Assembly: GCF_002804105.1 (NCBI RefSeq)
Contig: NZ_CP024964.1
Span: 124,001 to 188,000 of the forward strand
DNA: 64,000 nt
Direction of reading: 5' to 3'
Source: Mesoplasma melaleucae
GTDB taxonomy: Bacteria > Bacillota_I > Bacilli_A > Mycoplasmatales > Mycoplasmataceae
Shown: positions 23,950-34,359 of the stretch, piece by piece
Numbering within the stretch: position 1 is the first letter of the stretch
Layout of the letters: every line of letters begins with the position of its first letter
Made by a program: the position numbers and the translations under genes
The notes under the pieces: model-generated
What the model saw: only the letters and a program-made list of their open reading frames with translations
Databases searched by the model: none
Told to the model about the DNA's origin: nothing

Positions 23950-24357
23950 ATGATTAAGATTTATGAAGCTGAAATAAAAAACATTGGAGGAAGAACTGGG
24001 GAAGTTTTTTCACCTGATAAAAAATTTAATTTAAAAGTTTCTTCACCAACTTTAAAAGTTGAAGGAACAACTAATCCAGAACAATTGTTTGCTGCTGGAT
24101 ATAGTGCATGTTTTAATGGAGCGTTACAAGCAGTGATGCATAAAAATAAAACAGTCTTTCAAACAGCTGTAACAGCAAAAGTTGCTTTACATAATAATGG
24201 AGATTTAAACTTTAATATTTCTGTTGATTTAGCAGTTGAAATTTTAGGAGCGGATAAAGAAATTGCTGAACAATTAATTCACGAGGCAGATTTAGTTTGT
24301 CCGTATTCAAAAGCTTTAAGAAACAATGTTAAAGTTAATGTGCATTTGAAAAAATAA
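23950..24357 (+). CDS. ohr: Organic hydroperoxide resistance protein (Ohr/OsmC family)
   Basis: This thiol peroxidase of 135 residues reduces organic hydroperoxides. Both catalytic cysteines are present in family context: C54 in AAGYSACFNGAL and C117 in LVCPYSKA. Arg15 in GGRTGE is the conserved active-site Arg of the Ohr subgroup. Length is typical. The Shine-Dalgarno AAAGGAG is at 23938-23944. It is a single gene with its own promoter and terminator. No OhrR-type regulator is adjacent. Confidence 0.92.
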   Translation: MIKIYEAEIKNIGGRTGEVFSPDKKFNLKVSSPTLKVEGTTNPEQLFAAGYSACFNGALQAVMHKNKTVFQTAVTAKVALHNNGDLNFNISVDLAVEILGADKEIAEQLIHEADLVCPYSKALRNNVKVNVHLKK

Positions 24358-24368
24358 ATTTGAATTAT

Positions 24369-24402
24369 AAAAGTGAGTAAAAATGTTTTGCTTACTTTTT
24401 TA
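24369..24402 (+). terminator. Terminator of ohr
   Basis: AAAGTGAGTAAAA / TTTTGCTTACTTT (two G-T pairs) followed by TTT. Confidence 0.7.
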
Positions 24403-24422
24403 TTAGAAAAAGAAATATTGTA

Positions 24423-24917
24423 ATGAAAAAAGAAACAAAAAAGATCTTAAAAAATGCATTAGTTCTAAGAAAGAAAAATGATTATATTGAATCTAATAAT
24501 CTATTAAAAGATTTAGTTACACTTGAAGATACTGCAAATATAAATTATCAACTTGCTTGAAGCTATGATCTTATTGATAAAGAAAAAGAAGCGGTATTTC
24601 ACTAGTTAAGAGCAATTAATTTAGGTCTTAATAAAAATGATCAAGTTGATGCTTATATTTGATTAGGCAGCTCATATCGAATTTTAGGTCAGTATTAAGC
24701 AGCAAAAGAAACGTTTGAACAAGCTTTATTTATTTTTCCATCAAGTTTAGTACTACATTATTTTTATGCGATGACACTTTATAATTTAAAAGAAGATGCT
24801 TTATCATTTGAAATTCTAACAAAATTAATCTTAACTAAAACTGCTAAAAAAGAATTATTAAAATATGAAAAGGCAGTTAAACATTATTCAATTAATTTAG
24901 ATATGGTTATTCATTAA
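24423..24917 (+). pseudogene. Tetratricopeptide-repeat protein, two in-frame stops
   Basis: An ATG at 24423 opens a frame of 164 codons to TAA 24915-24917 that is interrupted by TAG at 24603-24605 and TAA at 24696-24698. On either side the reading stays in the same frame and keeps TPR character: NYQLAWSYDLIDKEKEAVFH, LRAINLGLNKNDQVDAYIWLGSSYRILGQY, AAKETFEQALFIFPSSLVLHYFYAMTLYNL. The TAG is one base from TAT (Tyr), as expected for a TPR helix. TGA codons inside are Trp. The original would have been a small cytoplasmic scaffold; its partner is unknown. Confidence 0.8.
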
Positions 24918-24963
24918 AATAAAAAAATAGTAAAAGCGATGAAACACTGATTTACTATTTTTT

Positions 24964-26262
24964 TTATCTAATAATTTTAATAATATTTTTTGAATCAACT
25001 TTTGTTTTATAAATGTTAAAACTACTTTTTGCTTTTTTAATTGATTCATCATTGAATTCATGATTAGTATAAAGAGTTAAAACAACATGACCATTTTTAA
25101 CTTCTTCACCATTTTTTATTTAAATAAATTCCAGCAGAGAAATCGATTAAATCTTCTTTTGTTTTTCTACCAGACGGAAGATCCATTGATAAATATCCAA
25201 TTGTTTCTACATCTTGTGAAGAAATGTAACCATCTGACTCAGCTTTTATTTCAATTACGTTTTTAGTTGTAAAGTTTTTACCATAATTTTTCAATTAAAC
25301 TAAAGTCCCCATTTTGTGCTTCAACAAATTCTTTTAAATAATGTGCACATTCACCAGTTTCCAATTTTTTATAACAATCTTTTATTGCATCATTTAAATT
25401 GTTAAAGATGCCTAAATCAATTAAAGTTAAACCAGCAGCTGTACAAAAAACTTCTTTTAAATCTTCAGGTTTTTTATTGTTAAGCGTATCTCATGCTTCT
25501 TTTACTTCAATAGCATTTTCAATTGCTTTTCCTAAAGGTTTTTACATATCAGTTAAAAGAATTGAAACTTTTCTACCATAATCATGTCTAATTTCTATCA
25601 TTTGATTTGCTAATTGCTCAGCGGTATTGGTATCTTTCATAAATGCACCAGCTCCAACTTTAACGTCTAATACTAAACTGTCACTTTCAATCACTAATTT
25701 TTTACTCATAATTGAAGCAGCAATCAAAGGAATTAAATCAACTGTTCTAGTAAGATCTCTTAATGCATATAATTTTTATCAACTGAGACAATATCATTTG
25801 ATTGCCCTGTAATACTAATTCCAACCTTATTAACTGTATTAATAAATTGTTCCTTAGTTAATTCACTTGTTCAACCTTTACATGATTCAAGTTTATCAAT
25901 AGTTCCACCAGTAACTTCAAGAGCTCTCCCTGATAGTTTACAAACTTTAACTCCATAACTAGCTACAAGTGGAGAATAAACTAAACTTGTTTTATCACCA
26001 TCTCCACCAGTTCAATGTTTATCAGCTTTTAAACCTTTAACTTCACTAACATCATAAACATATCCAGATTCTAGATAAGCCTGAGTTAATGCTAATCTTT
26101 CAGCTTTAGTCAATCCATTAAAATAAATGGCCATCGCAAATGCAGCATTTGATAATCCTTAACATTGTTGTTTGCATAGCTTTTAATTAAGCATTTTATT
26201 TCTTCACTAGTCAATTCGATAGAATGTTTTTTTTAAATTATTTCGTTAAAACTAAAATTCAT
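24964..26262 (-). pseudogene. pdp: Pyrimidine-nucleoside (thymidine) phosphorylase, multiply broken
   Basis: Minus-strand frames across 1.3 kb spell a complete thymidine-phosphorylase family protein: LTSEEIKCLIKSYANN near the start, then [58 protein letters not shown]-like SNDIVSVDK, LVLDVKVGAGAFMKD, and AESDGYISSQDVETIGYLSMDLPSGR. Damage: TAA at codon 10 (about 26235), TAA at 25542-25544, and frameshifts near 26160, 25775, 25290 and 25115, several in A/T runs. The enzyme would split thymidine or uridine into base and (deoxy)ribose 1-phosphate. It cannot be functional as read. It faces away from the mutase-deoC operon it would feed. Confidence 0.9.
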
Positions 26263-26319
26263 AAGTCACTTTTTTGTATTGAGTAAAAAATATTTAACAC
26301 AATAGCCTTTCCACTATAT

Positions 26320-26325
26320 TATAAT
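26320..26325 (+). promoter_or_regulatory. Promoter -10 of the mutase-deoC operon
   Basis: TATAAT in the 95-base gap between the phosphorylase remnant and the mutase gene, 32 bases before the start. Confidence 0.6.
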
Positions 26326-26357
26326 AGAAGTATCATATAAATATGTAAGGAGAGCAA

Positions 26358-28043
26358 ATGGTTTTTAACAAAAATAACAAAGTTTATTTAGAATGATTTA
26401 ATAATAACAAGTTAGATGAGGAAATGAAAAATCTTTTACAGAATGCTAATGATGAAGAATTACACGCAGCATTTGAAGATATTGAATTAGAATTTGGTAC
26501 AGCTGGAATTAGAGGAGTCTTAGGTGCAGGACCTGGACGCTTTAACATTTACACTATTAAAAAAGTAACAATTGCTTTTGCAGAATTATTAAAACAAAAT
26601 TATGCAAATAGATTAAATGATGGAGTTGTTATTGGACATGACAACAGACATAACTCAAAAGCTTTCGCACAAGTTGTTGCAGAAGTATTATCTAGTTTTG
26701 GAATTAAAGCATATTTATTTAAAGACAATGAGATGATGCCAACACCAGTTGTTTCATATTCAACTAAAGCATTAAACTGTATTGGAGGAATTGTGATAAC
26801 AGCATCGCATAACCCATCAGAATATAATGGTTATAAAATATATGATTCATATGGATCTCAGTTACAAGATGAACAAACAGCTATCATTGCTAATAGAATG
26901 GATCAAATTACTGATATTTTAAATTGAGAATGTAAAACAGATAAAACTTTAATTAAAGTTGTTGATCAAAGTGTTATTGATAGTTATGTTCAAATGATTA
27001 AAAACCTAGAATTTTATATAGGTGAAGAAAAATCTAAAAAAGCTTTAAAGATTATTTTTAGTGCAGTAAATGGAACTGGTAGCAAATTTACTCCTAGAAT
27101 TTTACGTGAATCAGGATATGATGTTATTGAAGTTGAAGAACATGCATTTGAAGATGAAACATTTAAAAATGTAGTTAATCCAAATCCTGAGTTTGATTCT
27201 GCTTGAAAAATTCCACTTGAATATGGTGTTAAACATAATGCAGATATTATTATTATGAATGATCCAGATGCTGATCGATTTGGTATGGCAATTAAACATC
27301 ACAGAGAATTCATACGATTAGATGGGAACCAAACTGGATCTATTTTAATTGATTGAAAATTAGCTAACTTAAAACGTTTAAATAAATTGCCAAAAAACCC
27401 AGCTTTATATTCAAGCTTTGTAACAAGTGATTTAGGTGATCGTATTGCTCATGAAAAATATGGAGTTAAAATTGTTAAAACATTAACTGGTTTTAAATGA
27501 ATGGGTAGAGAAATTGCTAAAGAAGTCGATAACAGATTAAACTTTGTTTTTGCTTATGAAGAAAGTTATGGATATGTTATTGATGACTCTGCTAGAGATA
27601 AAGATGGAATTCAAGCTTCTATTTTAATTGCAGAAGCGGCATGATTCTATAAAAAACAAAATAAAACATTAGTTGACTATCTAGAAGACTTATTTAAAGA
27701 AATGGGTGCTTATTACACATTTACTTTAAACTTAAACTTTAAACCTGAAGAAAAGAAATTAAAAATTGAACCATTGATGAAATCATTAAGAGCAACTCCT
27801 TTAACTGAGATAGCAGGACTTAAAGTAATTAAAGTAGAAGATTATATTGATGGAATGTATAACATGCCAGGTCAAGATTTACTAAAATTTTATTTAGAAG
27901 ATAAATCATGATTTGCTGTGCGTCCAAGTGGAACAGAACCAAAATTAAAAATTTATTTTATTGGAGTTGGTGAAACTGTAGAAGCAGCACAAGCTAAAGT
28001 TAATAAAATACTTGAAGAGTTAAAAATTAAAATGAACATATAA
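26358..28043 (+). CDS. Phosphohexomutase / phosphopentomutase (alpha-D-phosphohexomutase family)
   Basis: This mutase of 561 residues has catalytic Ser150 in [14 protein letters not shown], the metal loop NDPDADRFG, the sugar-binding EESYGYV and the phosphate loop [12 protein letters not shown], so all four active-site elements of the PGM2/PgcA group are present. In Mollicutes this enzyme sits next to deoC, and the neighbourhood suggests conversion of (deoxy)ribose 1-phosphate to 5-phosphate; glucose 1-phosphate conversion is equally possible from sequence. The Shine-Dalgarno AAGGAGAG is at 26347-26354. Several Trp codons are TGA. deoC begins 8 bases after the stop. Confidence 0.92.
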
Positions 28044-28051
28044 GAGAAGTT

Positions 28052-28714
28052 ATGGAATTAAATAAATATATCGATTATACATTATTAAAACAAGATGCTA
28101 CAAAAGCCGAAATTAAACAATTATGTAAAGAAGCAATTGAATTTGATTTTGCAACAGTTTGTGTTAATTCATGTTGAACAAGTTATTGTAAAGAGTTATT
28201 AAAAGGTACAAATGTTGGAATTACTAATGTTGTAGGATTCCCATTAGGTGCGTGTACAACTGCTACAAAATCATTTGAAGTTCAAGAAGCAATTAAAGAC
28301 GGTGCAAATGAAATTGACATGGTTGTAAATATTGGTGCTTTAAAAGATAAGAACTATGAATTAGTACTTGAAGATATGAAAGCAGTTAAAAAAGCAGCAG
28401 GTAAACATGTTGTTAAATGTATTATGGAAAACTGTTTATTAACAAAAGAAGAAATCATTAAGTCTTGTGAACTAGCTGTTGAAGCTAGATTAGAATTTGT
28501 TAAAACATCAACAGGATTTTCAAAATCAGGAGCTACATTTGAAGATGTTAAATTAATGAAATCAGTTGTTAAAGATAACGCATTAGTTAAAGCAGCAGGT
28601 GGAGTTAGAACATTTGAAGATGCTCAAAAAATGATTGAAGCAGGTGCTGATCGCTTAGGAACAAGCGGTGGTGTAGCCATTATTAAAGGTGAAAAAAACA
28701 ATGCAAGTTACTAA
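28052..28714 (+). CDS. deoC: Deoxyribose-phosphate aldolase
   Basis: This class I aldolase of 220 residues splits 2-deoxyribose 5-phosphate into glyceraldehyde 3-phosphate and acetaldehyde. The Schiff-base lysine is K151 in [15 protein letters not shown]; the second active-site lysine K180 is in [14 protein letters not shown]; the Asp of EIDMV is D89. The Shine-Dalgarno AGAGAAG is weak, so coupling to the upstream mutase is likely. It channels deoxynucleoside carbon into glycolysis. Confidence 0.97.
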
Positions 28715-28732
28715 ACTTGTGTTTTTTATTAT
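28694..28732 (+). terminator. Terminator of the mutase-deoC operon
   Basis: GCAAGTT / AACTTGT with an ACTA loop, flanked by an A-run on the left and GTTTTTT on the right. The stem overlaps the deoC stop codon. Confidence 0.8.
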
Positions 28733-28816
28733 TTATGAAAATTATGTAAATACACTTGTTTTTTAATTAAAAATGTTTAGTTCATGTAGCTTTTATTATT
28801 AAAGAATGACTTTTAA

Positions 28817-28845
28817 TTGATTTTATAAGGCTCTTAGAATATAAT
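28817..28845 (+). promoter_or_regulatory. Promoter of the S10-spc ribosomal protein operon
   Basis: TTGATT at 28817-28822, a 17-base spacer and TATAAT at 28840-28845, about 90 bases before rpsJ. It implies a leader of roughly 80 nt. Confidence 0.8.
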
Positions 28846-28863
28846 ATTTTAGCATGTGTATTT

Positions 28864-28900
28864 TGTGTGCTCATTTACAACACACCAGTAGGGGTTGTTG
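28864..28900 (+). promoter_or_regulatory. Structured leader of the S10 operon with two competing hairpins
   Basis: GTGTG at 28865-28869 can pair with CACAC at 28881-28885. Alternatively CAACA.ACC at 28878-28886 can pair with GGTTGTTG at 28893-28900 with one bulged base. The two stems share 28881-28885 and exclude each other. Ribosomal leaders often control such operons by protein binding; which protein, if any, binds here is not visible. Confidence 0.4.
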
Positions 28901-28935
28901 ATGAATGAAAAAAAATATTAAAAATGGAGGTTACA

Positions 28936-29244
28936 ATGGCAGAACAAAAAATGAGAATAAAATTAAAAGGCTATGATCACGCAATCATTGATCAAAGCAT
29001 TTCAAAAATTATTGAAGCTGCTGAAGGAACTGGGGCAAAGGTTAGAGGACCAATCCCATTACCAACAGATAAACAAGTTATTACCATCTTAAGAGCTGTT
29101 CACAAGTACAAAGACTCACGTGAACAATTCGAAATGAGAACACACAAAAGATTATTAGAGATTTTAAATCCAACACCAACAACAATGGACGTATTAAAAA
29201 GAGTTCAATTACCAAGTGGTGTAGACATCGAAATCAAGTTATAA
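28936..29244 (+). CDS. rpsJ: 30S ribosomal protein S10
   Basis: This protein of 102 residues is the first gene of the S10 operon and also the NusE partner in antitermination. The sequence [25 protein letters not shown] and the loop GPIPLPTDK are canonical. An upstream in-frame ATG at 28924 overlaps the Shine-Dalgarno GGAGG (28926-28930), so ATG 28936 is the true start and gives the usual length. Confidence 0.98.
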   Translation: MAEQKMRIKLKGYDHAIIDQSISKIIEAAEGTGAKVRGPIPLPTDKQVITILRAVHKYKDSREQFEMRTHKRLLEILNPTPTTMDVLKRVQLPSGVDIEIKL

Positions 29245-29307
29245 AAAATTAAACACAAAAATTAAAGTAACGAAATATACATGATTATCAATTAGGAGGA
29301 TAAAAAG

Positions 29308-30039
29308 ATGAAAGGAATCTTAGGACGTAAGGTTGAAATGACTCAAGTTTTTACAGCTAACGGGAAATTAGTACCAGTTACTGTAGTTGAAGTTCAACCA
29401 AACACTATCTTACAAGTTAAAACTCTTGACACAAATGGTTACGTTGCTACTCAATTAGGAGTATTCGACAAAAGAGAAAATTTAGTAAACAAACCTGAAT
29501 TAGGACAATTCAAAAAAGCTAACTCAGTTCCTAAGCGCTTCGTAAAAGAGATCAGAAACATGGAAGGGTTTGAAGTTGGATCAACAATTTCAGCATCAGA
29601 CATTTTCGAAACTGGTCAATACGTTGACGTTACAGGAATTTCAAAAGGAAAAGGATTTGCAGGAGCAATTAAAAGACATAATTACTCAACTGGACCAATG
29701 GCTCACGGGTCAGGATACCACCGTGGTATAGGTTCAATGGGAGCTATTATCAACCGTATCTTCAAATCTAAAAAAATGGCAGGTCACATGGGACATGTTA
29801 AACGTACAGTTCAAAACTTAGAGGTTATTGCAATCGATAACAACGTCATGTTAGTTAAAGGTTCAATTCCAGGACCAAACAAAGGATTTGTAACAATCAA
29901 AGCCAATGTTAAAGGTTTAGAAAACGCACAAGCAGCAGAATTATTAGTAAGAAACGCACCAGTAGCTACTGAAACACCAGTTGTTGAAGAAACAGTTGAA
30001 GCTCCAGTAGTTGAAGAAGCAGTTTCTACAGAAGAGTAA
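29308..30039 (+). CDS. rplC: 50S ribosomal protein L3 with acidic C-terminal tail
   Basis: This protein of 243 residues is an early-assembly protein that reaches the peptidyl-transferase centre. [15 protein letters not shown] and [32 protein letters not shown] are canonical. About 35 residues extend beyond the usual end, made of Val/Glu/Pro/Thr repeats ([18 protein letters not shown]), a low-complexity acidic tail seen in several Mollicutes ribosomal proteins. The Shine-Dalgarno AGGAGG is at 29294-29299. Confidence 0.97.
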   Translation: MKGILGRKVEMTQVFTANGKLVPVTVVEVQPNTILQVKTLDTNGYVATQLGVFDKRENLVNKPELGQFKKANSVPKRFVKEIRNMEGFEVGSTISASDIFETGQYVDVTGISKGKGFAGAIKRHNYSTGPMAHGSGYHRGIGSMGAIINRIFKSKKMAGHMGHVKRTVQNLEVIAIDNNVMLVKGSIPGPNKGFVTIKANVKGLENAQAAELLVRNAPVATETPVVEETVEAPVVEEAVSTEE

Positions 30040-30052
30040 TAAGGAGACAAAT

Positions 30053-30679
30053 ATGGAATTAAAAGTATTAAACGTCCAAGGACAAGAAGTTAAAACAATT
30101 TCATTAAATGATAGTGTTTGAAATGTGACACCACATCAACAAGCTATCTATGACACTGTTGTTGCTCAACAAGCTGCTTTAAGACAAGGAACTAAAAAAA
30201 CTAAAACTCGTGCAGAAGTACGTGGTGGAGGTAAAAAACCTTGAAGACAAAAAGGAACTGGACGTGCACGTCAAGGATCAATTAGAGCACCACACTGAAG
30301 AGGTGGAGGGGTTACTTTTGGTCCAACACCTGATATTAACTACAAAAAATCAGTAAACAAAAAAGTAAGAGCATTAGCATTTAAATCAGCATTATCACTT
30401 AAAGCTAGTGAACAAAATCTTGTAATCGTTGATAAATTCGATTTCGCAAAAGCATCAACAAAAGAAATGGTAAGCGTAATGAAAAATTTACAAATTGATG
30501 ATCAAAAAACATTAATCATTACTAAACAAAACGAAGAATTAGTAATTAAATCTTCAAATAACATTAAAGGGGTAAAAACTTTACCATCAATTAAATTAAA
30601 CTTATTTGATATTTTAAACGCTACTAAATTAGTTATGACAGAAGAAGCTGCAATGGCTGTTGAGGGGGTATACGCATAA
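30053..30679 (+). CDS. rplD: 50S ribosomal protein L4
   Basis: This protein of 208 residues lines the exit tunnel. The conserved loop [36 protein letters not shown] contains several TGA-Trp codons (30119, 30242, 30296), which break the frame under the standard code. In some bacteria L4 represses its own operon; nothing here proves that. The Shine-Dalgarno AAGGAGA is at 30041-30047. The stop overlaps the rplW start (TAATG). Confidence 0.96.
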
Positions 30680-30963
30680 TGCATTTAACAGAAGTAATTA
30701 AAAAACCTGTGTTAACTGAAAAATCATTTTTAGGTCACGCAAATGGTGTATATACTTTCTTAGTTGACAGAAAAGCTAATAAAGTTCAAATTAAAAAAAC
30801 ATTCGAAGAAATCTTTGAAGTTAAAGTTGAATCAGTAAGAACAATGAACTACGACGGAAAAGAAAAAAGAATGGGAAGATTTGTTGGAAAAACAAATAAC
30901 TACAAAAAAGCAATCATCACTTTAAAAGATGGTGAATCATTAGATATCTTAAGTGATTTATAG
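30679..30963 (+). CDS. rplW: 50S ribosomal protein L23
   Basis: This protein of 94 residues sits at the tunnel exit and docks SRP and trigger factor. [15 protein letters not shown] and the C-terminal half [33 protein letters not shown] are canonical. It overlaps rplD by 1 base, with the Shine-Dalgarno GAGGGGG at 30662-30668 inside rplD. A 66-base gap before rplB holds only a short inverted repeat. Confidence 0.97.
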   Translation: MHLTEVIKKPVLTEKSFLGHANGVYTFLVDRKANKVQIKKTFEEIFEVKVESVRTMNYDGKEKRMGRFVGKTNNYKKAIITLKDGESLDILSDL

Positions 30964-31029
30964 AAAAAACCTAGCCCATAGGCGAAACTATTATAAATCA
31001 AATTAAATAAAGCTATAGAAAGGGATATT

Positions 31030-31875
31030 ATGGCAATTAAAAAATATAAACCTACGACAAATGGCCGTAGAAATATGACTACTATTGATTACAAGGCTAC
31101 TTTAACAACAAGTACTCCTGAAAAATCATTATTAGCTGCTAAAAACGCTAAAGCTGGACGTAACAACCGTGGTTTAATTACTACTCGTCACAAAGGTGGA
31201 GGTCACAAACAAAAATACAGAATTATTGACTTTAAACGTAACAAAAGAGATGTTATTGGAACAATCGCTACAATCGAGTACGATCCAAACAGAAATGCAT
31301 TTATTTGTTTAGTTAATTACTTAGATGGAGAAAAACGTTACATCTTATTTGCAAAAGGAATGACAGTTGGAATGAAAATTGTTGCTTCAGAAAATGCAGA
31401 TATTAAAGTTGGAAATGCAGCTCCATTAAAAAACATTCCTGAAGGGACATTAATTCACAACGTTGAATTAAAACCTGGAAAAGGTGGACAAATGGCTAGA
31501 AGTGCTGGAACATCAGTACAAATCTTAGGGAAAGATGATGACGGTAAGTATATAACTTTACGTTTAACATCTGGAGAAGTTAGAAAAGTTCTAGCTGATT
31601 GTTACGCAACAATTGGTGAAGTTGGAAACGAAGAATACAACTTAATTAATTGAGGAAAAGCTGGACGTAACCGTTGAAGAGGTATTCGTCCAACAGTTCG
31701 TGGTTCAGTTATGAACCCTAACGATCACCCACATGGAGGAGGGGAAGGACGTACTCCAATCGGACGTAAAAACCCAGTTACTCCATGAGGTAAAACAGCT
31801 CTTGGTGTTAAAACAAGAAACAGTAAGAAATCATCAGAAAAACTTATTGTAAGAAAGCGTAATGCTAAGAAATAG
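31030..31875 (+). CDS. rplB: 50S ribosomal protein L2
   Basis: This protein of 281 residues binds 23S rRNA near the peptidyl-transferase centre. [27 protein letters not shown], and the C-terminal [31 protein letters not shown] block with its essential His are present. TGA-Trp codons at 31651, 31675 and 31786 disrupt the frame under the standard code. The Shine-Dalgarno AAAGGGA is at 31019-31025. Confidence 0.98.
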
Positions 31876-31892
31876 GGAGGAGAATAGAAGAC

Positions 31893-32156
31893 ATGGCAAG
31901 ATCATTAAAAAAAGGACCATTTGTAGACGAAAACTTATTTAAAAAAGCTGAAGTTGCAAAAGATGGAGAAGTTATAAAAACTTGATCACGTAGATCAACT
32001 ATTTTCCCTGAATTCATCGGTAAAACTTTCGGAGTATACAATGGTAAAGAATTTATTCCCGTGTATGTAACAGAAGATATGGTTGGGCACAAATTAGGAG
32101 AATTTGCCCCAACTCGTAAATTCGGTGGACACGGAGACGACAAAGGTAAAAAATAG
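31893..32156 (+). CDS. rpsS: 30S ribosomal protein S19
   Basis: This protein of 87 residues has the typical start [17 protein letters not shown] and core [48 protein letters not shown]. One TGA-Trp occurs at 31983. The Shine-Dalgarno GGGAGGAG is at 31875-31882. It is too interrupted to appear as one frame under the standard code. Confidence 0.97.
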
Positions 32157-32174
32157 AAGAGGTAGGATCACAAT

Positions 32175-32513
32175 ATGGAAGCAAAAGCTTATTTAAATAT
32201 GATTCGTATCTCTCCTAGAAAAGTTAGATTAGTAGCAGATACAATCAGAAACAAACCAGTTGCAGCCGCAATTGCAACACTATACAACTTAGATAAAAGA
32301 TCAGCTGAGCCAGTATTAAAATTATTAAACTCAGCAATCGCAAACGCAGTTAACAACAATGGAATGGACGCAGATAAATTATTTGTAAAAACAATCTTTG
32401 TTAACGAAGGACCAACTTTAAAACGTTTTAGACCAAGAGCTCATGGTAGAGCATATGAAATTTTAAAAAGAACATCACACGTAACTATTATTGTTAGTGA
32501 TGAAAGAAAATAG
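32175..32513 (+). CDS. rplV: 50S ribosomal protein L22
   Basis: This protein of 112 residues has a tunnel-lining beta-hairpin. [17 protein letters not shown] and the hairpin [29 protein letters not shown] are canonical. The Shine-Dalgarno GAGGTAGG is at 32158-32165. Normal length, no TGA. Confidence 0.98.
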   Translation: MEAKAYLNMIRISPRKVRLVADTIRNKPVAAAIATLYNLDKRSAEPVLKLLNSAIANAVNNNGMDADKLFVKTIFVNEGPTLKRFRPRAHGRAYEILKRTSHVTIIVSDERK

Positions 32514-32531
32514 GGAGGACGAGAAGAATAT

Positions 32532-33257
32532 ATGGGACAAAAAGTATCACCTAATGTTTTACGTTTAGGAATCGTTAGAGACTGAGAAGACACATGATAT
32601 GCTGAAAAAGATCAATACGTTAAATGATTAGATCAAGATATCAAAATCCGTGAAGGAGTTCTTAAATTATTAAAAGATGCAGCTGTATCAAAAATTAAAA
32701 TTGAAAGAACAAACTCAAACATTACTTTAATCATTAGAACTGCTCGTCCAGCTATTGTGCTTGGTCAAGAAGGTAAAAACGTTTCAAATATCGCAACAAC
32801 AGTTCAAAAAATTGCTAAAGATAGAAACTTAAAAGTTGAAGTTAAAGTAATTGAAGTAAAAAACCCTGATGCAGATGCAACATTAGTTGCAAGATGAATC
32901 GGAGAACAAATTACAAACCGTGCTTCATTTAGAACAGTTCAAAAATTAGCTATTAGAAAAGCTTTAAAAGCAGGGGTTAAAGGAATCAAAACTTCTGTAA
33001 GTGGACGTTTAGGTGGAGTTGAAATGGCTCGTACAGAAGGGTACATCGAAGGATCAGTGCCTCTATCTACATTAAGAGCTGACATTGATTATGCTTTATA
33101 TGAAGCTCCAACTACATATGGACAAATCGGTGTTAAAGTTTGAATCAATCATGGTGAAATAATCGGAGGTCAAAGCCAACGAGTATCAGAAAAAGCACCA
33201 ATGAATAATGACAGAAGATTCAACAACAAAAACAACAACAGAGGAGGACGTAAATAA
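32532..33257 (+). CDS. rpsC: 30S ribosomal protein S3
   Basis: This protein of 241 residues lies at the mRNA entry site. It has [23 protein letters not shown], a KH domain with [11 protein letters not shown], and the C-terminal [17 protein letters not shown]. The end is Asn/Gly/Arg-rich. Many TGA-Trp codons (32583, 32595, 32625, 32895, 33138) fragment the frame under the standard code. The Shine-Dalgarno GGGAGGACGAG is at 32513-32523. The stop overlaps the rplP start. Confidence 0.97.
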
Positions 33258-33670
33258 TGTTATTACCAAAAAGAACAAAATATCGTAAACCTCATAAAGT
33301 TAGTTTTAAAGGAAAAGCAAAAGGAGCTAAAACAATCAACTTTGGTGAATATGGATTAATGTCTTTAGATGGAGCATGAATCGATAACCGTCAAATTGAG
33401 GCAGCTCGTATTGCAATGACACGTTACATGAAACGTGATGGAAAAGTTTGAATGAGAATTTTCCCACACATTTCAATGTCAAAAAAACCTGCTGAAGTTC
33501 GTATGGGATCTGGAAAAGGTAACCCAGAAAAATGAGTAGCAGTTGTAAAAGAAAGAACAGTTATGTTTGAAATTGCTGGAGTTAGTGAAGAAACTGCAAG
33601 AGAAGCTTTACGTTTAGCAATGCACAAATTACCAGTTCGTTGCAAATTCGTTAAAAGAGGTGAAGAATAA
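33257..33670 (+). CDS. rplP: 50S ribosomal protein L16
   Basis: This protein of 137 residues contacts the A-site tRNA elbow. [24 protein letters not shown] and [22 protein letters not shown] are canonical. TGA-Trp codons at 33377, 33449 and 33533 are read through. It overlaps rpsC and rpmC by one base each. Confidence 0.97.
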
Positions 33671-34089
33671 TGGCAGATAAATTAATGGAAGAAATTAAAG
33701 CGCTTTCAGTAGAACAATTATTAGAAAGAAACGAAGCTAAAAAAGCTGAGTTATTCGCTTTAAAATTTCAAGCAGCTGTTGGAAGTTTAGAACAAACACA
33801 CCGTATTAAAAAAATTAAAAAAGAAATTGCAAGAATTCAATTAGTTATAGCTGAAAAAGCTAAAGCTGGTGAAGAAGTAAATAAAACTGTTAAAACAAAC
33901 TATAACCAAGCTGTAACTGAAGCTGAAAAAGCTGGAAAAGAAGTTAGAGCAAAACAACGTAAAATGATCGAAGAATTACAAGTTCAATATGAAAACAACG
34001 GAGCAGGTAATGATGACGCTATTGCAGAAGCTATGGCTAATGCAGTAGTTGAAGAACAAAATGATGTAAACGAAGGAGAAACTAAATAA
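33670..34089 (+). CDS. rpmC: 50S ribosomal protein L29 with long C-terminal extension
   Basis: This protein of 139 residues is twice the normal length of about 65. The L29 core is residues 1-68 ([46 protein letters not shown]). It is followed by a helical, Lys/Glu-rich segment and an acidic end ([29 protein letters not shown]). Long L29 tails occur in other Mollicutes; their role is not known to me. It overlaps rplP and rpsQ by one base each. Confidence 0.95.
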   Translation: MADKLMEEIKALSVEQLLERNEAKKAELFALKFQAAVGSLEQTHRIKKIKKEIARIQLVIAEKAKAGEEVNKTVKTNYNQAVTEAEKAGKEVRAKQRKMIEELQVQYENNGAGNDDAIAEAMANAVVEEQNDVNEGETK

Positions 34090-34346
34090 TGGAAAGAAAT
34101 AGTAGAAGAATACTAGTTGGTAGAGTTGTATCTGACAAAATGGATAAAACAATTACTGTACTAGTTGAAACTTATAAAAACCACCCAATCTACAAAAAAC
34201 GTGTTAAGTATTCTAAAAAATATAAGGCACACTACGAACAACAAGTTGCTAAAATAGGGGACAAAGTTCAAATTATGGAAACACGTCCTTTATCAAAAAC
34301 TAAAAACTTCAGATTAGTAAAAGTAGTAGAAAAAGCTGTTTTATAG
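34089..34346 (+). CDS. rpsQ: 30S ribosomal protein S17
   Basis: This OB-fold primary 16S-binding protein has 85 residues. [43 protein letters not shown] is canonical. It overlaps rpmC by one base, with a Shine-Dalgarno GGAG at 34075-34078. Normal length. Confidence 0.98.
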   Translation: MERNSRRILVGRVVSDKMDKTITVLVETYKNHPIYKKRVKYSKKYKAHYEQQVAKIGDKVQIMETRPLSKTKNFRLVKVVEKAVL

Positions 34347-34359
34347 GAGATAAGAAGAT

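Noticed and set aside
28924-28938. Upstream ATG of rpsJ at 28924
   Set aside because: It would use the ribosome-binding GGAGG as coding sequence and leaves no Shine-Dalgarno of its own; ATG 28936 gives the standard 102-residue S10.
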